From Rhodoligotrophos defluvii (lineage in GTDB: Bacteria > Pseudomonadota > Alphaproteobacteria > Rhizobiales > Im1): a stretch of 64,000 bases of DNA. The position numbers were made by a program, and so were the translations under genes. This document shows, piece by piece, positions 1 to 8,675 of this stretch (positions are counted from its first letter, which is position 1; every line of letters starts with the position of its first letter). Below the pieces are notes generated by a model. It was given only the letters and a program-made list of their open reading frames with translations, was not told the DNA's origin and did no database searches. Location: contig NZ_SZZM01000002.1 in assembly GCF_005281615.1 (NCBI RefSeq), positions 496,001-560,000 on the forward strand. The letters are read 5' to 3'.

Positions 1-2
1 CG

Positions 3-362
3 GCCAATCTGGTGCAATGCATTGTCGCTGCGGTGACCATGTTTCCGATCGCCTGGTTCCTGGGCGACATGCATGTGGAGTGGAGCCTGCCGCTCGCCGG
101 CGTGCTCGCCTATCTGGTGATCGCCAACTCGCTGATCGCCATAACCCTGCTGCTGATCCTGGTGCGACGCGGCGAGGCGTCCAAGGTCTCGGCGCTGTTC
201 TTCCTGGTGCCGCCGGTCGCGGCCATCCAGCTCTGGGTGCTGCTGGGCGAGACCATGCCGCTGATCGCCTGGTTCGGCATGATCATCGCGACCATCGGAG
301 TGGCACTGGTCACCAACCCGCGCGCTCGGGCCCCCAAGCCAGCCGAACCGCCGAAGGTCTGA
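3..362 (+). CDS. EamA/DMT-family transporter, C-terminal fragment
   Basis: The reading frame is open from the window edge, so the start lies outside. About 119 residues remain, with four hydrophobic segments. The last two show the usual EamA ending: a short loop with LGE followed by a final helix (IIATIGVALV) and a basic, proline-rich tail. EamA/DMT proteins are inner-membrane exporters of small metabolites with ten helices in two repeats; this is the end of the second repeat. The substrate cannot be told. It converges on the DegT aminotransferase gene, whose stop lies 3 bp away. It resembles the full-length EamA gene at 61626 in family only. Confidence 0.8.
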   Translation, partial: ANLVQCIVAAVTMFPIAWFLGDMHVEWSLPLAGVLAYLVIANSLIAITLLLILVRRGEASKVSALFFLVPPVAAIQLWVLLGETMPLIAWFGMIIATIGVALVTNPRARAPKPAEPPKV

Positions 363-365
363 AGC

Positions 366-1607
366 TCACTGCGGCACGGCGTCCCGATAGGCCGAGGTGC
401 GCGCCGTGCCCACCTTGGCTGCGATTCGCCGCACCACGTCGGCCTGGCGCTTGAGCTCCGCATCCGACATGCCGGGGTAGCACGGCAGAACGATGAGGTC
501 CGACAGCGCCTGCGCCGCGATGCGTGGCTCGAGCTCCGGCCGATCGGCGGGCGCCGGCACCGCCTGCGACCGCGGCAGGTTGGCCCCGTCAAACCCCTCC
601 GCCCGCAATTCCTCGATGAAAGTGCGCGGATCATCCACCAGGATCGGAAACACCCAATAATCGCAATAGCTGTTGGCGCGGCCCGGCATCACCACCGCGT
701 CGCCGATATAGCGGCGCAGGCGCTCGCCCCGGTCAGTACGCTCCTGCAGCACCTCCTCGCGGAAGGTGCGTATGCGGCGGTCCATCAGCGCCAGCATTCC
801 GTATGAGGGCTGATACTCCAGGAACTTCCGCTTCTTCAGATTGGCGACGTTTCGCACCCGCTCGCTGACGGCGTCCTCGTAGTCCCGGCCGCGGGCATGG
901 AAGAAGCGGTAGATCAGGCCCATCACCGGACGCGACGTGATGATCTTGAGGCCGGCGAACTGCGCCACCCGCTTCAGCTGTGCCTTCTCCGGCTGCACGG
1001 GCCAGCCCGCCTGTATCGCGCGCATGCGCTCAAGCAAGGCGGGGTCGCGCACCTTGATCAGCGCGCCCCCGAGCGCGGTTGCGGTCTTCAACGGCCCGAA
1101 CGAAAACATGCAGACATCGGCTTTGGGATGGCCAGGATACCGACGGCCGGCAAAAGCCTGCGCGCAGTCCTCCACGACCAGCAGGCCGTGCTCCCGGGCA
1201 AGGGTGAAGATCGGGTCGAGTTCCAGGTGAGTGCCGAACAGATGCGCCACCACCAGAACCTTCGAGCGCGGCGTGATCGCGCGCCGCAGGCGGTCCAGCG
1301 ATGGTCCCATATGCGCGATCTCCAGGTCGATCGGCACCGCCACCAGATCGTGCCACGCGACGATTCGCACCATGCCCCGCACGTTGAGCGCAGAGAACAG
1401 GATCTCGTCGCCAGGCTGCAGCCCTAGCGCCGTGAGCAGGAGGTGAAAGCCCGAGCGGACGGAATAGGCGGCCATGGTTCCGCCGCCATCGGACCAGTAG
1501 CTCTCGACCTGCCGCGAAGCTTTTTCCCGGTCTGCGGGAAAAAGCCCGTGCCTCACCCCCGCCAATAGGTCGCGCCAGCCGATTTTCAGTTGAGTCCGCG
1601 CCCACAT
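366..1607 (-). CDS. DegT/DnrJ/EryC1/StrS-family PLP aminotransferase
   Basis: A 413-residue protein with the fold-type I layout of sugar aminotransferases. VEDCAQAF at about 145-152 carries the Asp that pairs with the pyridine nitrogen, and SFGPLKTATALGGAL at about 169-183 carries the probable PLP lysine (Lys174). Relatives transaminate keto groups of nucleotide sugars, or use similar chemistry on amino-alcohol precursors. It is transcribed away from the sphingolipid locus, with a 132-bp shared upstream region against the hydroxylase at 1740. That placement suggests, but does not prove, a role in making an amino head group. The ATG at 1607 gives a sensible N-terminus. The substrate is unknown. 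Confidence 0.8.
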   Translation of the reverse strand: MWARTQLKIGWRDLLAGVRHGLFPADREKASRQVESYWSDGGGTMAAYSVRSGFHLLLTALGLQPGDEILFSALNVRGMVRIVAWHDLVAVPIDLEIAHMGPSLDRLRRAITPRSKVLVVAHLFGTHLELDPIFTLAREHGLLVVEDCAQAFAGRRYPGHPKADVCMFSFGPLKTATALGGALIKVRDPALLERMRAIQAGWPVQPEKAQLKRVAQFAGLKIITSRPVMGLIYRFFHARGRDYEDAVSERVRNVANLKKRKFLEYQPSYGMLALMDRRIRTFREEVLQERTDRGERLRRYIGDAVVMPGRANSYCDYWVFPILVDDPRTFIEELRAEGFDGANLPRSQAVPAPADRPELEPRIAAQALSDLIVLPCYPGMSDAELKRQADVVRRIAAKVGTARTSAYRDAVPQ

Positions 1608-1739
1608 CTGTTTACAGAACCTTTATAAATCTGCACAAACCGCTACAATTGTGCGATCACACCCGGTGGACACACATACATGCTCCGGGCGTCCAATGAC
1701 AGGTGATTTCCTGTCCGCGGCCCAAGGGTCTTGAGTCAC

Positions 1740-2567
1740 ATGGTCAGTGTTAGTGATGAAGCAGGCAAAAGCCTTGTCAGCAGGCTGAAACAAAAGCGCC
1801 GCCGGCATGTCAAGCAACTCGGGAAACGCCTGATCCGCGGGCTGGCGGACTTCCTCGCCAGCCAGTCCCTGGTCGGTGACAAGCCGGTGATGAACACGGC
1901 AGATTTCCCGTTCCTCAAGCAGTTCACCGATAACTGGGAGGTGATCCGGGACGAGATCGCCGAGGTCCTCAAGCATCGCGAGGCGGTGCCGACCTTCCAG
2001 GAAGTGTCGCCCGACCAGAAGCGCATCGCCAAGGGCAACAACTGGCGCACCTTCATCCTGTTCGGGTTTGGCGAGAAGCTCGCCAAGAATTGTGCCAAGA
2101 CCCCGGTGACCACGCGACTGCTCGAGCAGGTGCCCAATCTGCAGACTGCATGGTTTTCGATCCTGGCCCCCGGCTATCACATCCCCGCGCACCGCGGTGT
2201 CTCGAAAGGTATCCTGCGGACCCATCTCGGGCTGATCGTGCCGAAGGACGCCGAGCGCTGCCGGCTGCGGGTGGCTGACGAGATCTGCATCTGGCGCGAA
2301 GGCGAGATCTTCGTCTTCGACGATACCTACGAGCACGAGGTCTGGAACGATACTGACGAGGAGCGCGTGATTCTGCTGTTCGATTTCGACCGGCCCATGC
2401 GCTTCTGGGGCCGTGTCGTGAATGCGAGCTTCGTCCGGCTCCTGAAGCTGACGGCCTATTACCAGGAACCGAAAAAGAACATGCAGAGCTTCGAGGAGCG
2501 CTTCGAGGCGGCGACGCGCCGGGCGGACGCCAACCTGGAGAAGTTGAGCGAGCCGGCGCACGGCTAA
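1740..2567 (+). CDS. Aspartyl/asparaginyl beta-hydroxylase family dioxygenase
   Basis: 275 residues from the ATG at 1740; a TTG three codons upstream is less likely. The C-terminal two thirds match the Asp/Asn beta-hydroxylase fold of Fe(II)/2-oxoglutarate enzymes. HIPAHRG (His151) and RTHLGL (His162) are followed by HEVWND (His199) and a later Arg, in the expected order for iron and 2-oxoglutarate binding. The family includes LpxO, which hydroxylates an acyl chain of lipid A, so hydroxylation of a ceramide acyl or long-chain base is plausible here. The N-terminus is basic with no clear signal peptide. It is the first gene of the plus-strand arm, 63 bp before the ABC exporter. The substrate is inferred from context only. 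Confidence 0.8.
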   Translation: MVSVSDEAGKSLVSRLKQKRRRHVKQLGKRLIRGLADFLASQSLVGDKPVMNTADFPFLKQFTDNWEVIRDEIAEVLKHREAVPTFQEVSPDQKRIAKGNNWRTFILFGFGEKLAKNCAKTPVTTRLLEQVPNLQTAWFSILAPGYHIPAHRGVSKGILRTHLGLIVPKDAERCRLRVADEICIWREGEIFVFDDTYEHEVWNDTDEERVILLFDFDRPMRFWGRVVNASFVRLLKLTAYYQEPKKNMQSFEERFEAATRRADANLEKLSEPAHG

Positions 2568-2630
2568 TTGCCGCGGCTACAATCCGACGTTGACTAAGCC
2601 TCGGACTTCGTGGCTGGATGCGCCACGAAA

Positions 2631-4349
2631 ATGCTGAGCGTCCTCAAGATCTTTCTCTCCGCGCGCGGCACCAGGCCCGGCCTCGTATTGTCGTGCCTGT
2701 TGCTCGCCGGCCTCTCCGAAGCCATCAGTTTCGGCACCCTGCTGCCGACCATCTCGCAGATCGGCGGGGGCACGAGCAGCAATAGCTCGACCCTGAACCA
2801 GCTCGTGTCCCACCTGCTGGATGCGGCCGGTATTGCGCCCACGCTCGGCAATCTCGTCACCATCGTTTCGGTCACTCTGATCATCAAGGCCGTGCTCGCC
2901 TTTATCGCCCTGTCCTATGCCGGCATATCGGTGGCCGATGTCTCGGCCAATGTGCGCACCCAGCTCCTTGAACAGCTGATGGCGGCGAAATGGAGCTATT
3001 TCGTCGATCAGCGCGTGGGCCGGATCGCCAATGCGATCAGCAACGACGCCACCCGCTCCGGTGAGGCCTATTTCACCGCGGCCCGTTTCGTCTCCTTCCT
3101 AGCGCAAGGCGTGGTCTACCTGGTGGTGGCCGTACTGATCTCGTGGAAGCTCGCCCTGACCGGAATCGCCGTGGGCGCCATATTGATCGGCTCGCTCAGT
3201 GCACTGGTAAGGCTCTCCCGCCGGGCGGGGCTGAGGCAGACCAACCGCACGTCCGAACTGGTGACCTACGTCTCGGATGCCTTCAACAACATCAAGCCGC
3301 TCAAGAGCATGAACCGCCAGCAGCCCTTTGCGGCGCTGTTCGCGAGCAAGATCCGCAGCCTGCGCAGGGCCCTAGTGAAGAAGGTGCTGGCAAAACAGGG
3401 GCTGACCTATGGCGAGGAAGTGCTGATCGCGATCATGCTCGGCGCCAGCGTCTATGTCGCCGCCGATCTCTGGGCGGTACCGCTGCCCGAACTGGTTGTC
3501 ATGGGCATCCTGTTCTACCAGGTGGTCTCGATCACAGGGAAGATTCAGCAGAACTACCAGACGGCTGTCGAGCTGGAGAGCGCCTATTGGCGCGTGAAGG
3601 AACTGATCGACGAGACCGCGGCCCACCGCGAGCCGGACCGCGGCACCAAGCTGCCGGCCCTCAGGCAGGGTGTCGTGTTTGAGAACGTCTCCTTCGCCTA
3701 TCGCGACCGGCCGGTCACCAAGCACGTCGATCTGACCATACCGGCGGGCGAGATTACGGTTCTGCAGGGCCCGTCGGGCGCGGGCAAGACCACCCTCATC
3801 GACCTGCTCATCGGCCTTTATGAGCCGCAGGAAGGCCGCATCCTGGTCGACGGTGTGCCGCTCTCCGAGGTGAAGCTGTCCGCCTGGCGCAGCATGATCG
3901 GCTATGTCCCGCAGGAAATCAGCCTGTTACATGGCACGATCGCCGACAATATCAGCCTGGGAGACCCGGCGATCTCCCGTGAGAAGATTATCGCGGCTCT
4001 CGCCAAGGCAGGGGCTCGCGAGTTCGTCGACGAGTTGCCGGACGGCATCGACACCGTGGTCGGCGAGCGCGGAACCAGGCTGTCGGGCGGCCAGCGCCAG
4101 CGCATTGCGCTTGCGCGCGCCCTGGTCATAGACCCCAAGCTCCTGATCCTGGACGAGGTCACCAGCGCCCTCGATCCGGAGACCGAGCTTGAGATATGCC
4201 GAAACATCGGAGAACTGGGCGGCGCCTATACCATCGTGGCGATCACCCATCGCCCGGCATGGACATCGATCGCCACCAGGCTCTATCAAGTGGCGGCGGG
4301 CCAGGTCGCCCCGATCGAGACGGAAAAGAACGCGCCGATGCCCGCCTGA
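2631..4349 (+). CDS. MsbA-like ABC exporter (fused permease and ATPase)
   Basis: 572 residues from the ATG at 2631; a GTG at 2610 is an alternative. The N-terminal ~320 residues hold the six-helix ABC exporter membrane domain. The ATPase domain follows, with Walker A GPSGAGKT at about 380-387, Q-loop near 428, signature LSGGQ at 484-488, Walker B LLILDE at 504-509 and a switch His near 534. Half-transporters of this type work as homodimers in the inner membrane and commonly flip lipids or lipid-linked sugars. Its place just before the ceramide synthase candidate suggests a sphingolipid flippase. The neighbours do not fix the substrate, and peptide or glycan export remains possible. Confidence 0.85.
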   Translation: MLSVLKIFLSARGTRPGLVLSCLLLAGLSEAISFGTLLPTISQIGGGTSSNSSTLNQLVSHLLDAAGIAPTLGNLVTIVSVTLIIKAVLAFIALSYAGISVADVSANVRTQLLEQLMAAKWSYFVDQRVGRIANAISNDATRSGEAYFTAARFVSFLAQGVVYLVVAVLISWKLALTGIAVGAILIGSLSALVRLSRRAGLRQTNRTSELVTYVSDAFNNIKPLKSMNRQQPFAALFASKIRSLRRALVKKVLAKQGLTYGEEVLIAIMLGASVYVAADLWAVPLPELVVMGILFYQVVSITGKIQQNYQTAVELESAYWRVKELIDETAAHREPDRGTKLPALRQGVVFENVSFAYRDRPVTKHVDLTIPAGEITVLQGPSGAGKTTLIDLLIGLYEPQEGRILVDGVPLSEVKLSAWRSMIGYVPQEISLLHGTIADNISLGDPAISREKIIAALAKAGAREFVDELPDGIDTVVGERGTRLSGGQRQRIALARALVIDPKLLILDEVTSALDPETELEICRNIGELGGAYTIVAITHRPAWTSIATRLYQVAAGQVAPIETEKNAPMPA

Positions 4350-4383
4350 TTATCGCTGTCAGCCGAGGTCGCCCTTACAGTCA

Positions 4384-5511
4384 ATGATCGAGATCCGTAC
4401 CGTCGCAGATCCACGCGATCTCGACCAGTTCATCGAGGTGCCTCGGCTGATCCAGGGCAACGACCCCTGTTGGATCGCACCCCTCGCCCTCGAGCGGCGG
4501 GAAGTGCTGAGCCCCGGCAAGAATCCCTATTTTGAGCACGCGGAGGCAAGCCTCTTCCTCGCCCTGCGCGAGGGCATGGCCGTGGGGCGCATCTCCGCCC
4601 AGGTCGACCGGCTGCACCGCGAGCGTTATGCCGCAAATACCGGCCAGTTCGGCTTCATCGAGGCCGTGGATGACCCCGCTGTGTTCGCCGCGCTGTTCGC
4701 CGCGGCCGAGGCCTGGCTCAAGGCGCGTGACACCGAGCTGGTGCAAGGCCCGTTCAGCTTTTCCGTCAACGAGGAGACCGGGCTGCTGATCGACGGCTTC
4801 CAGACACCGCCACGCGTGATGATGGGGCACAACCCGCCCTACTATGCCAGCCAGATCGAGGCGTTCGGCTACCGCAAGGCCAAGGACGTCATCGCCTATG
4901 ACTATGACGCCCGGCTGCCCATGCCGCGCTCGATGGAGCTTTTGCTCGACAAGGCGCGGAAATCCGGCGATCTGCAAGTGCGGCCCCTCTCAAAGAAGCG
5001 GCTGTTCCAGGACCTGGACACCATCATCGACATCTTCAACGATGCGTGGCGGGACAATTGGGGCTTCGTGCCCATGACCGCCGCCGAGATCCGCCACCTC
5101 GGCAACCAGTTGCGTTTCTTGGTGAGGGAGGGCTATGTGGCCATCGCCGAATATCAGGGCGTGCCGGCCGCCATGGCCGTCAGCCTGCCGGACGTCAATA
5201 TCTGGCTCAAAGGGCTCGACGGAAGGCTGCTGCCCTTCGGCTGGGCCCGGCTTGCCTGGCGCGCGCTGCGCCGTCCCGAAGCGGTGCGCATGCCGCTGAT
5301 GGGGGTGCGCAAGGCCTATCAGTCGACCGCCATCGGCTCTGCCCTTGCCCTCGCGGTCATCGACGCGGTGCGCCGCTATCACACCAGCCGGGGCACCTGC
5401 CGGGCCGAGCTGTCCTGGATCCTGGAGGACAACGTCGCCATGCGGCGGATGATCGAGCTGCTCGGCGCCAAGCCTTACAAGACCTACCGCATCTATGAAC
5501 GCAACCTCTGA
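4384..5511 (+). CDS. cerS: GNAT-fold acyltransferase, candidate bacterial ceramide synthase
   Basis: 375 residues from the ATG at 4384, which follows the ABC exporter by 34 bp. It has a GNAT-like layout: an N-terminal segment naming a bound ligand pocket (VQGPFSFSVNEETG near 119-132) and a second half with the IYERNL ending typical of this family. As I recall, Caulobacter bacterial ceramide synthase (CCNA_01212) belongs to this GNAT-like family, often misannotated as a dATP pyrophosphohydrolase, and transfers an acyl group onto the long-chain base. The same neighbourhood (spt, acp, cerR, acyl ligase about 10 kb away) makes that the best call. It overlaps the next gene by 17 bp, indicating translational coupling. 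Acyl-donor specificity is unknown. Confidence 0.7.
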   Translation: MIEIRTVADPRDLDQFIEVPRLIQGNDPCWIAPLALERREVLSPGKNPYFEHAEASLFLALREGMAVGRISAQVDRLHRERYAANTGQFGFIEAVDDPAVFAALFAAAEAWLKARDTELVQGPFSFSVNEETGLLIDGFQTPPRVMMGHNPPYYASQIEAFGYRKAKDVIAYDYDARLPMPRSMELLLDKARKSGDLQVRPLSKKRLFQDLDTIIDIFNDAWRDNWGFVPMTAAEIRHLGNQLRFLVREGYVAIAEYQGVPAAMAVSLPDVNIWLKGLDGRLLPFGWARLAWRALRRPEAVRMPLMGVRKAYQSTAIGSALALAVIDAVRRYHTSRGTCRAELSWILEDNVAMRRMIELLGAKPYKTYRIYERNL

Positions 5512-6313
5512 GCCCCGCGCCGCCGCCAAATACGAAGTGCTGGTGCTGGCCGCCGGCCGCGGACCCGATGACCCCATGGCCAAGGCCTTCGGCGTCAGCC
5601 ACAAATGCGCCATTCCGGTAGGCGGCGTGCCCATGCTCGTACGGGTGCTGAACGCGCTGCGAAGCTGCTCGCAGCTTGGGCCCGTCACCGTCTCCGTCGA
5701 CCGGCCCGAGATTGCGCAAGCGCTCGCAGCTGAGGCAGGAGCTGAGATTCGCATTACTCCCTCCAGCCGCAGTGCGCCGGCCTCGGTGATCGATACCATC
5801 AGCCGGCGAGCGGTAGGCCTGCCGCTGCTGGTGACCACGGCCGATCATCCCTTGCTCGATCAGGCAATGCTCGATCACTTCGTCGAGGCGTCCGCCAGCT
5901 CCGGCGCGGATATCACCGCGGGCCTCGCCACCGCCGAGACCATTCTCGCCGCCTACCCGGCCTCGCAGCGGACATTTCTCGACTTCGCAGGTGACCGCGT
6001 CTCCGGCTGCAACCTCTTCGCGGTGAACACGCAAGCCGGCCTGAAGGCTCTCGCCTTCTGGGACAAGCTGGACCAGCTACGCAAGAAGCCGCTGCGCCTG
6101 GTCGGCGCCTTCGGCGTGAGGCCCCTGCTCCTCTATGGCCTGGGCCGCTTGACCCTTGATCGCGCCTTCGCTGAGGCCTCCCGCCGACTTGGCATCACCG
6201 CGCGGCCGGTGCTCATGCCCTATGCCGAGGCGGCCATAGACGTGGACAAGCCAGCCGACAAGCAGCTGGTCGAGGCAATCCTCTCCAAGCGCGCAAGGCC
6301 CCTGTCGTCCTGA
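5495..6313 (+). CDS. MobA-like NTP transferase domain protein
   Basis: 272 residues. The N-terminus has a nucleotidyltransferase signature (VLVLAAGRG near 16-24, then KCAIPVGGVPML), a sugar-phosphate or alcohol-phosphate binding core, and a TTADHPLL segment near 112-119 where relatives keep the metal-binding Asp. Such enzymes join an NTP to a phosphorylated sugar or alcohol, or to a molybdopterin. The start overlaps the acyltransferase gene by 17 bp, so it belongs to the same transcript. In a sphingolipid locus it could make a CDP- or NDP-activated head-group precursor. The substrate is unassigned, and molybdenum cofactor work is unlikely because no moa/mob genes are near. Confidence 0.65.
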   Translation: MNATSEPRAAAKYEVLVLAAGRGPDDPMAKAFGVSHKCAIPVGGVPMLVRVLNALRSCSQLGPVTVSVDRPEIAQALAAEAGAEIRITPSSRSAPASVIDTISRRAVGLPLLVTTADHPLLDQAMLDHFVEASASSGADITAGLATAETILAAYPASQRTFLDFAGDRVSGCNLFAVNTQAGLKALAFWDKLDQLRKKPLRLVGAFGVRPLLLYGLGRLTLDRAFAEASRRLGITARPVLMPYAEAAIDVDKPADKQLVEAILSKRARPLSS

Positions 6314-6317
6314 GAAC

Positions 6318-7046
6318 CTACCAGGATGCTACCAGCCGCCGGGCATGCTCCAGATCAGCGGGAAAATCGACTTCGCACCATTGCACGTCGGAAACAGGAA
6401 CCGTGCGCACCTCGACCTGTTTAGCGAGCATGCCGATGGCGAAGGGGAACCATTGCTTGAGGGAAGCAGGCTCGCGCATGAGCCGCTCCAGTACCTGGCG
6501 GTACAGCGCCCCGCCATTGCCGCGGAAGATGTAGAAGCCTATCGCCTCCGCGTGCACATGCTCGTTCGGGAGGGTCTTGCCGACATCCACCAGACGGCCG
6601 CCGTCGAGCACCACCTTCATGTCGTCGGCGTCATAGGCACTCTTGTGGTTCACGGCGACGGTGACCGGATGGGCAGGGGCGGAAAGCAGGCGTTCCACCA
6701 TGTCGGCGGCGAACACGTTGTCGCCGTTCACCTGGATGAAGTCTCCATCCATCTCGGCCCGGGCCATCCAACAGCTGGCCAGATTGTCGGCAACGGAATA
6801 GAAAGGGTTGTAGACCGTCCTGATCGAAACCGAGAGGCTCGCGGCGATTTCGTTGAGAGCCTGTTCCATCTTCGCGACAGCATAGCCGGTAATGACGACG
6901 AACTCTCTGACGCCGCATGAGACGAAGGCCTCGATCTGCCTGGCAATCAGACGCTTGCCGCCGATGTCGAGCAGCGCCTTCGGAATGTCCTCGGTGAGCG
7001 GCAGTAGCCGGCTGCCCTGGCCCGCGCCAAGGATGAGAACTTTCAC
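6318..7046 (-). CDS. Sugar/alcohol-phosphate nucleotidyltransferase
   Basis: 242 residues from a GTG at 7046, chosen because AGAAAGG lies just upstream and the catalytic signature then begins within five residues. ILGAGQGSRLLPLTEDIPKALL is intact at about 4-25, and VNGDNVF carries the metal-binding Asp. Relatives include inositol-1-phosphate and phosphocholine cytidylyltransferases, which build CDP-alcohols. The gene is the only minus-strand member inside the plus-strand arm, with its end 4 bp from the neighbouring nucleotidyltransferase stop and its start divergent from the metallophosphoesterase. It probably supplies an activated head group for the CDP-alcohol phosphotransferase at 11049. 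Cytidylyl rather than thymidylyl or guanylyl transfer is inferred from context. Confidence 0.7.
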   Translation of the reverse strand: MKVLILGAGQGSRLLPLTEDIPKALLDIGGKRLIARQIEAFVSCGVREFVVITGYAVAKMEQALNEIAASLSVSIRTVYNPFYSVADNLASCWMARAEMDGDFIQVNGDNVFAADMVERLLSAPAHPVTVAVNHKSAYDADDMKVVLDGGRLVDVGKTLPNEHVHAEAIGFYIFRGNGGALYRQVLERLMREPASLKQWFPFAIGMLAKQVEVRTVPVSDVQWCEVDFPADLEHARRLVASW

Positions 7047-7142
7047 TGGGCTACCTTTCTGATACAACCACCGGAAAATCGGCCTTGAGATCGCACCGCA
7101 CCGCCCACCTGTCAACGCCATTCAGCCGGCCCTATTAACTGA

Positions 7143-8099
7143 ATGTTCACCCTGGCGCACTTGTCCGACCCGCATCTCGCACCCTTGAAGGCCCCGCGCC
7201 TCAAGGACCTCGCCACGAAGCGCTTCTACGGACACCAGTCCTGGATCAGGCGCCGCCGCTTCATTCACCGCCGCGAGGTGCTCGATGCGATGATGGAGGA
7301 CATCAGGCGCGCCCAAGTGGATCACGTGGCCGTGACGGGAGACCTGGTGAATATCTCCACCCGGTCGGAATTCAGGGCGGCCGCCCAATGGCTGGCAAGC
7401 CTCGGCACGCCCGACCACGTTACCATCGTGCCGGGCAACCACGATGCCTATGTGCCGGTTCGCTGGGAGAAGGGCCTCGGGCTGTGGCAGGACTATTTCA
7501 CCGGAGACCTGTCGCTCGGCAAGCAGCAGATCGACAATGCGCCGTTTCCTTTTATCAGAACCCGGCGTAACGTGGCGCTCATCGGGCTTTCGACGGCGGT
7601 GCCCACCCCGATGCTGGTCGCTTCGGGCATGCTGGGTGCCCGCCAGATCCACAGGCTGGCCGAAATCCTGCCCATGCTCAAGGAACGCGGCTTCTTCCGC
7701 GTGGTGCTGATCCATCATCCGCCGCTGCCCGGCATGAACTCGCCCCGCAAGGCCCTGGAGGACGCCGCCGCCCTGCGCGACGTCCTGGAGCGGGAGGGCG
7801 CCGAGCTCGTGCTGCATGGCCATAATCACGAGCATTCCTTGCGCCAGGTATTCTCGCGGACCGGACCCGTCCAGGTGGTGGGCGTGCCATCGGCTTCGGC
7901 GCTGGGCCGCCATGGCAAGCCACCCGCCGCCTGGTACTGCTATCGCATCAGCCGCGCAAAGGGCCAATGGCAGTGCGGTGTCACGGTGCGCAGCTTCGAT
8001 GAGGCGAGCGGCCGCTTCCACGAGACCGAGAGTTTCCGCCTGGACATGAACCCTGCGGCCGAGCAGCCCCGCGATCCGGTGCTGCTTCCGGTCAGCTGA
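7143..8099 (+). CDS. Calcineurin-like metallophosphoesterase
   Basis: 318 residues carrying the whole metallophosphoesterase set in order: LSDPHL near 8-13, GDLVN near 61-65, GNHD near 99-102, HHPP and GHNH near the C-terminal third. These bind two metal ions and cut phosphate mono- or diesters. The fold covers phosphatases for lipids, nucleotides and proteins. No signal peptide is visible, so it should be cytosolic or peripheral. It starts divergent (96 bp) from the nucleotidyltransferase gene and lies upstream of the HIT and LptF/LptG genes. By analogy with phosphatidylglycerophosphate phosphatase it could remove a phosphate after head-group transfer; that is inference only. Confidence 0.85.
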   Translation: MFTLAHLSDPHLAPLKAPRLKDLATKRFYGHQSWIRRRRFIHRREVLDAMMEDIRRAQVDHVAVTGDLVNISTRSEFRAAAQWLASLGTPDHVTIVPGNHDAYVPVRWEKGLGLWQDYFTGDLSLGKQQIDNAPFPFIRTRRNVALIGLSTAVPTPMLVASGMLGARQIHRLAEILPMLKERGFFRVVLIHHPPLPGMNSPRKALEDAAALRDVLEREGAELVLHGHNHEHSLRQVFSRTGPVQVVGVPSASALGRHGKPPAAWYCYRISRAKGQWQCGVTVRSFDEASGRFHETESFRLDMNPAAEQPRDPVLLPVS

Positions 8100-8198
8100 C
8101 GCACGGCCCCGGCTGCGTGCCTACGGCACCTTGTCCCTCGCCAGAACAATCATCAGGCGGTATGGTCTGCCTGCGCAGCGCATAGGAATGGTGGGCCA

Positions 8199-8633
8199 GT
8201 GAACGCGACGATCATCAAATTCGGTTTCCCAGACACCCTGATCAAGGAATATGAGCACTGGTGCGTTTTGCTGCGCCCGGCGCAGGCGACCCTTGGCGCG
8301 TTGGTTCTAGCCCGCAAAGGCGAGGAGACGGCCTTCGGCGCCCTGCCTCCGCCGGCCTATGCCGAGCTCGGCATAGCCACGCGCGACATCGAGGCAAGCC
8401 TCAAGGCCTTCCGCCCCTATGACCGGATCAACTACCTCATGCTGATGATGGTTGACCCTCACGTGCATTTTCACGTGTTGCCGCGCTACCAGGCGCCTCA
8501 GAGTTTCGAAGGCGTCAGCTTTGCCGACAAGGGCTGGCCCGCGGTGCCGGATCTCGGTGCGGCGGTCACGCCGCATGCCGCGCTGCGCAACAAGCTGGTC
8601 GACGCGCTCAAGGCTTGTTGGGCAGAGCACTAA
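8199..8633 (+). CDS. HIT-family hydrolase/transferase
   Basis: 144 residues starting at GTG 8199; an upstream ATG runs into a stop. HVHFHVLPR near 88-96 is the histidine-triad motif (His-x-His-x-His with flanking hydrophobics) that handles nucleotide phosphates. HIT enzymes hydrolyse or transfer nucleoside monophosphates from dinucleotides, adenylylated or CDP-linked substrates. The gene sits between the metallophosphoesterase (99 bp) and lptF (42 bp), probably in one transcript. A link to nucleotide-activated lipid intermediates is possible from position, but HIT proteins are too general to assign a substrate. Confidence 0.8.
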   Translation: MNATIIKFGFPDTLIKEYEHWCVLLRPAQATLGALVLARKGEETAFGALPPPAYAELGIATRDIEASLKAFRPYDRINYLMLMMVDPHVHFHVLPRYQAPQSFEGVSFADKGWPAVPDLGAAVTPHAALRNKLVDALKACWAEH

Positions 8634-8675
8634 CCGGTCGCGCGATGAAGGAATAGCGCGAGCGCGCCGCTCGCG

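Noticed and set aside
1623-2561. 312-codon open frame antisense to the hydroxylase
   Set aside because: The sense frame carries the iron-binding His motifs; the antisense has none.
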